Part shown: positions 21,469-23,736 of the stretch, in pieces
Position numbering within the stretch: the stretch's first letter is position 1
How the letters are laid out: every line of letters starts with the position of its first letter
From: DASXVX01 sp036504075
GTDB lineage: Bacteria > Bacillota > Sulfobacillia > Symbiobacteriales > Symbiobacteriaceae
Direction: 5' to 3'
Assembly (NCBI GenBank): GCA_036504075.1
Contig: DASXVX010000069.1
Location: forward strand, 1-23,736
Length of the DNA stretch: 23,736 nucleotides
The notes under the pieces: model-generated
Seen by the model: only the letters and a program-made list of their open reading frames with translations
What the model was told of the DNA's origin: nothing
Databases searched by the model: none
Made by a program: the position numbers and the translations under genes

Positions 21469-23139
21469 TTACTTCCCGCGGCCCTCGACATACGCACCCT
21501 TGAGATCGATACCAGCGCCCAGCGGGAAGAACTTCATGCCCTTCAGGTACGGACGCAGGACCCGGTTGGCGGCGGGCGTGTAGATCGGGACGATCGGCAG
21601 TTCGGTCATGAGGATCTTCTCAGCCTTGGCCATGTCGTCCATGCGGACCTTGTTGTCCGGATTGGTCTCGGCGTCCTTGACGTACTTGTCGTAGTCCTTG
21701 TTGGACCACTTGGCGTCGTTGTAGGTCCCGCCGGTCACCCACATGTTCATGAAGGTCATCGGATCGTTGTAGTCGGCGCCCCAGCCGGCGTACACAACGT
21801 CAAAGTCGCTGTCCTTGGTGCGCTGCAGGCGGACCTTGAAGGAAGTGGGATCGAGGTCGACGGTCAGGCCCGGGAGCACGTTCTGCAGCATCTCCTGAAC
21901 GCCCTGGGCGTATTTCTTGGCGGCGGTGCTGTCGCCGGTCAGCAGCTTGATGGTCAGCTTGGTAACGCCCAGGTCCTTCTGCGCGGCGTTCCAGTACTTC
22001 ACGGCCTCTTCCTTGTTGGCCGTGGGGGCCAGGTGGTCACCGGAGACGGCCCGGAAGGTCTTGCCGTCAACGCCGGCCATGGAAGCGGGCACAAGACCGG
22101 CGGCGGGCATGGAGCCGTTCTTCATGATGGAGTCGACGAAGGCCTTGCGGTCAAGCGCAGCGCTGACGGCCTTGCGCAGGTTCACGTTGGCCATCGCCGG
22201 GCGCTTGGTGTTAAAGGTCAGGTACCAGGAAGTGACGTCGGCCATCGTGGAGAAGCCCTTGTCGGACTTGTACTTGTCGATATACTCGCCGGGAACACCG
22301 GTTGCATCCAGTTCGCCCGCCTCGTACATGTTGATGAACGTGGCGTTCTCCTTGATCATCTTGTACGTGGCCTTGGCCAGCTTCACATTCGCAGCATCCC
22401 AGTAGTTCGAGTTCTTTTCGAGGACGATGGAGTCCTCATGCACCCAGGTCTTGAGGACGAACGGGCCGTTGCCGATGAACTTGTCGGCGTCGGCGGCGTA
22501 CTTCTCGCCATTCTTCGTGACGATGTCTTCACGCTGCGGCAGATAGGTCGTGAAAGACATCAGGCTGAGCCAGTACGGGGTCGGCTGAGTCAGGGTCACC
22601 TTGATGGTGTAGTCATCCGGGGTCTCGATGGCCACCTTGGCGGACAGGTCCTTCGCCTTGGCGTCGTAGTCCTTGTCGTCGATCTTCAGGGAGCTGTACG
22701 CCTCGGCGCCCTTGATGTAGTACAGCTGATAGGCATAGTCCGAAGCGGTCTTCGGATCGAGGGCCCGCATCCAGGCGTACTTAAAGTCCTTGGCAGTGAC
22801 CGGCTTGCCGTCGCTCCACTTCGCGTCCTTACGGAGGTTGAAGGTATAAGCAGCGCCGTCGACGGTCCACTTTTCGGCGATGCCGGGCAGGAGCTTGAAC
22901 CCTTCACCGTTACGGACGAGGCCTTCCATCACCTGGTTCAGGACGTCGAAGGAGACCTGGTCGGTGGCCTTGGCGGAATCGAGGTTCGGCGGTTCCTCAC
23001 CCAGGTTGAGCGTGATCTCCTGCTTGTCGGCCGGCTTTGCCGCGGCCGGAGCGTCCGCTTTCTTGGTGCCCGAACAAGCAGCCAGCAAGACGGACAGGAC
23101 CAGCAGCGACGCGAGAATCAGGGCAATTCTCTTTTTCAT
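21469..23139 (-). CDS. oppA: Oligopeptide ABC transporter substrate-binding lipoprotein, OppA type
   Basis: The 556-residue product has a lipoprotein signal (1-21) with lipobox LAAC and Cys 22, so the protein is anchored outside the membrane. A short Ala/Lys/Pro-rich linker precedes the family-5 solute-binding domain, which begins ITLNLGEEPPNLDSAKATD. WSDGKPVTAKDFKYAWMRALDPKTASDYAY is the region most diagnostic of OppA-type peptide binders, and IGNGPFVLKTW and PYWLSLMSF also fit. It captures peptides and delivers them to OppBC. The ATG at 23139 has GAGGGGGAA upstream. It heads the operon A-B-C-D-F. Compared with the rest of the window it is rich in Lys, Asp and Thr, as is usual for exposed binding proteins. 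Confidence 0.96.
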   Translation of the reverse strand: MKKRIALILASLLVLSVLLAACSGTKKADAPAAAKPADKQEITLNLGEEPPNLDSAKATDQVSFDVLNQVMEGLVRNGEGFKLLPGIAEKWTVDGAAYTFNLRKDAKWSDGKPVTAKDFKYAWMRALDPKTASDYAYQLYYIKGAEAYSSLKIDDKDYDAKAKDLSAKVAIETPDDYTIKVTLTQPTPYWLSLMSFTTYLPQREDIVTKNGEKYAADADKFIGNGPFVLKTWVHEDSIVLEKNSNYWDAANVKLAKATYKMIKENATFINMYEAGELDATGVPGEYIDKYKSDKGFSTMADVTSWYLTFNTKRPAMANVNLRKAVSAALDRKAFVDSIMKNGSMPAAGLVPASMAGVDGKTFRAVSGDHLAPTANKEEAVKYWNAAQKDLGVTKLTIKLLTGDSTAAKKYAQGVQEMLQNVLPGLTVDLDPTSFKVRLQRTKDSDFDVVYAGWGADYNDPMTFMNMWVTGGTYNDAKWSNKDYDKYVKDAETNPDNKVRMDDMAKAEKILMTELPIVPIYTPAANRVLRPYLKGMKFFPLGAGIDLKGAYVEGRGK

Positions 23140-23736
23140 AGACTGTGTTTCCCCCTCGGCTCAGGATGTGTTGTAACGAACTGGGTTCTGTCTGTCCCGC
23201 AAAACCAAACGGTAATTCGGGCATGAGCATTGATTATTCGGCGGTAACCTTGCATGTCCTTTCGATAACGTAACTTATTTATTGCCTAAATATCCTAATG
23301 CGATACCGAATCGGTTCTGTGGCATTTTGGGGTCTTTAAATTTATGGTACCATTAGCTAGCATCTAGAAAATAAGGTCATGGCTATCGTATAGCGGACCA
23401 GGACTGGCGTCCATCGGGCTCTTTCTGGAAGTAGGGTGCGCGCTGACCGCGCCCAACCAGTGGAACCATTTTTGGCCGCATATGACGCAGATTGCGCAGA
23501 TATTAATTCAATATAACTTATACATCAATGATCATTACCGGATGGCCCGAGCACATCGCCGTAAGGAACTTAATGGAAATACCAAAACTGCTTTGCCAGG
23601 TCATCTGCGCCATCTATCTCAATCCTGATGGCCCAAGGTCCGTCTTTCTCTTGTTTTCTTTCATTTTCTTCTTCACCAACGTGGTGGTGGCTGGGTCTGT
23701 TGCGACTGGAGAAGGGGCGGCCGTTTGGGCAAAAAA
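23140..23736. other. Long intergenic region upstream of oppA
   Basis: I find no gene in these 597 bases. The stretch 23225-23400 is much more AT-rich than the genes and should hold the oppA promoter, but I could not pick a convincing -35/-10 pair. A perfect 10-bp palindrome ATGGTACCAT lies at 23344-23353. A GCGCG-CTGAC-CGCGC hairpin lies near 23440, the GCAGAT-type repeat from 23472, and a pyrimidine-rich tract with repeated TTTCT at about 23641-23676 near the window end. Confidence 0.6.
23472..23616. repeat. Second GCAGAT-type intergenic repeat
   Basis: The arm at 23472-23503 (starting TTGGCCGCATATGACGC) matches 17191-17222 at 28 of 32 positions, in the same orientation. As in the first copy an AT-rich stretch follows. 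An inverted unit occurs downstream: GCGCAGAT at 23494-23501 against ATCTGCGC at 23603-23610. This copy is less well preserved than the one at 17190-17348. Confidence 0.6.

Noticed and set aside
23641..23676. Pyrimidine-rich tract near the window end as a terminator or gene end.
   Set aside because: No stable stem precedes it on the plus strand, and no reading frame with a ribosome binding site runs through it on either strand.

Overview
The window looks like a chromosomal segment of a GC-rich, Gram-positive, peptide- and amino-acid-using anaerobe of the Symbiobacterium type. This is an inference. It rests on frequent GTG and TTG starts behind strong GGAGG-type ribosome binding sites, an oppABCDF operon, a tungsten/molybdenum aldehyde oxidoreductase with ferredoxin, a D-proline-reductase-like selenoprotein and NarL-type regulators. 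Nearly every gene lies on the minus strand, so transcription runs right to left. Only two genes are on the plus strand: 2709-3170 and the small one at 12130-12336.

Layout, left to right. Positions 1-182 are non-coding, with two terminator hairpins and no intact RNA gene. Positions 183-2609 hold an aldehyde oxidoreductase (AOR), an overlapping MoaD/ThiS-like protein and a YfhL-type 2[4Fe-4S] ferredoxin. A divergent flavin split-barrel gene follows at 2709-3170. Positions 3235-4486 hold a two-gene operon in which both genes carry an in-frame UGA: a peroxiredoxin (prxU) with UGA at its peroxidatic cysteine, and a PrdB-like selenoprotein with UGA at the family Sec site. Positions 4661-9680 hold three tandem, coupled M14 carboxypeptidase paralogues; the middle one has lost key active-site residues. 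Next come a universal stress protein, an orphan NarL-type response regulator, a SAM methyltransferase and a small unknown gene. Positions 12308-15531 hold a tight five-gene operon: OsmC protein, NarX-like histidine kinase, NarL-like regulator, flavin split-barrel protein and UbiX. A secreted subtilase with a good promoter lies at 15744-17021, and the oligopeptide importer oppABCDF at 17444-23139. The last 597 bases hold no gene. Related GCAGAT-rich repeats lie on both sides of the opp operon.

The genes suggest a peptide economy. A secreted subtilase cuts protein, OppABCDF imports peptides, and cytosolic M14 enzymes trim them. AOR with ferredoxin could handle aldehydes or acids from amino-acid catabolism. 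The selenoprotein pair, OsmC and stress protein would handle peroxide and thiol stress.

The most notable feature is the selenoprotein operon at 3235-4486. Ordinary gene calling stops at each UGA and would report two truncated fragments. The peroxiredoxin has Sec and no cysteine at all, while its partner has a Sec-x-x-Cys motif. This suggests, as a hypothesis, that the partner reduces the peroxidase.
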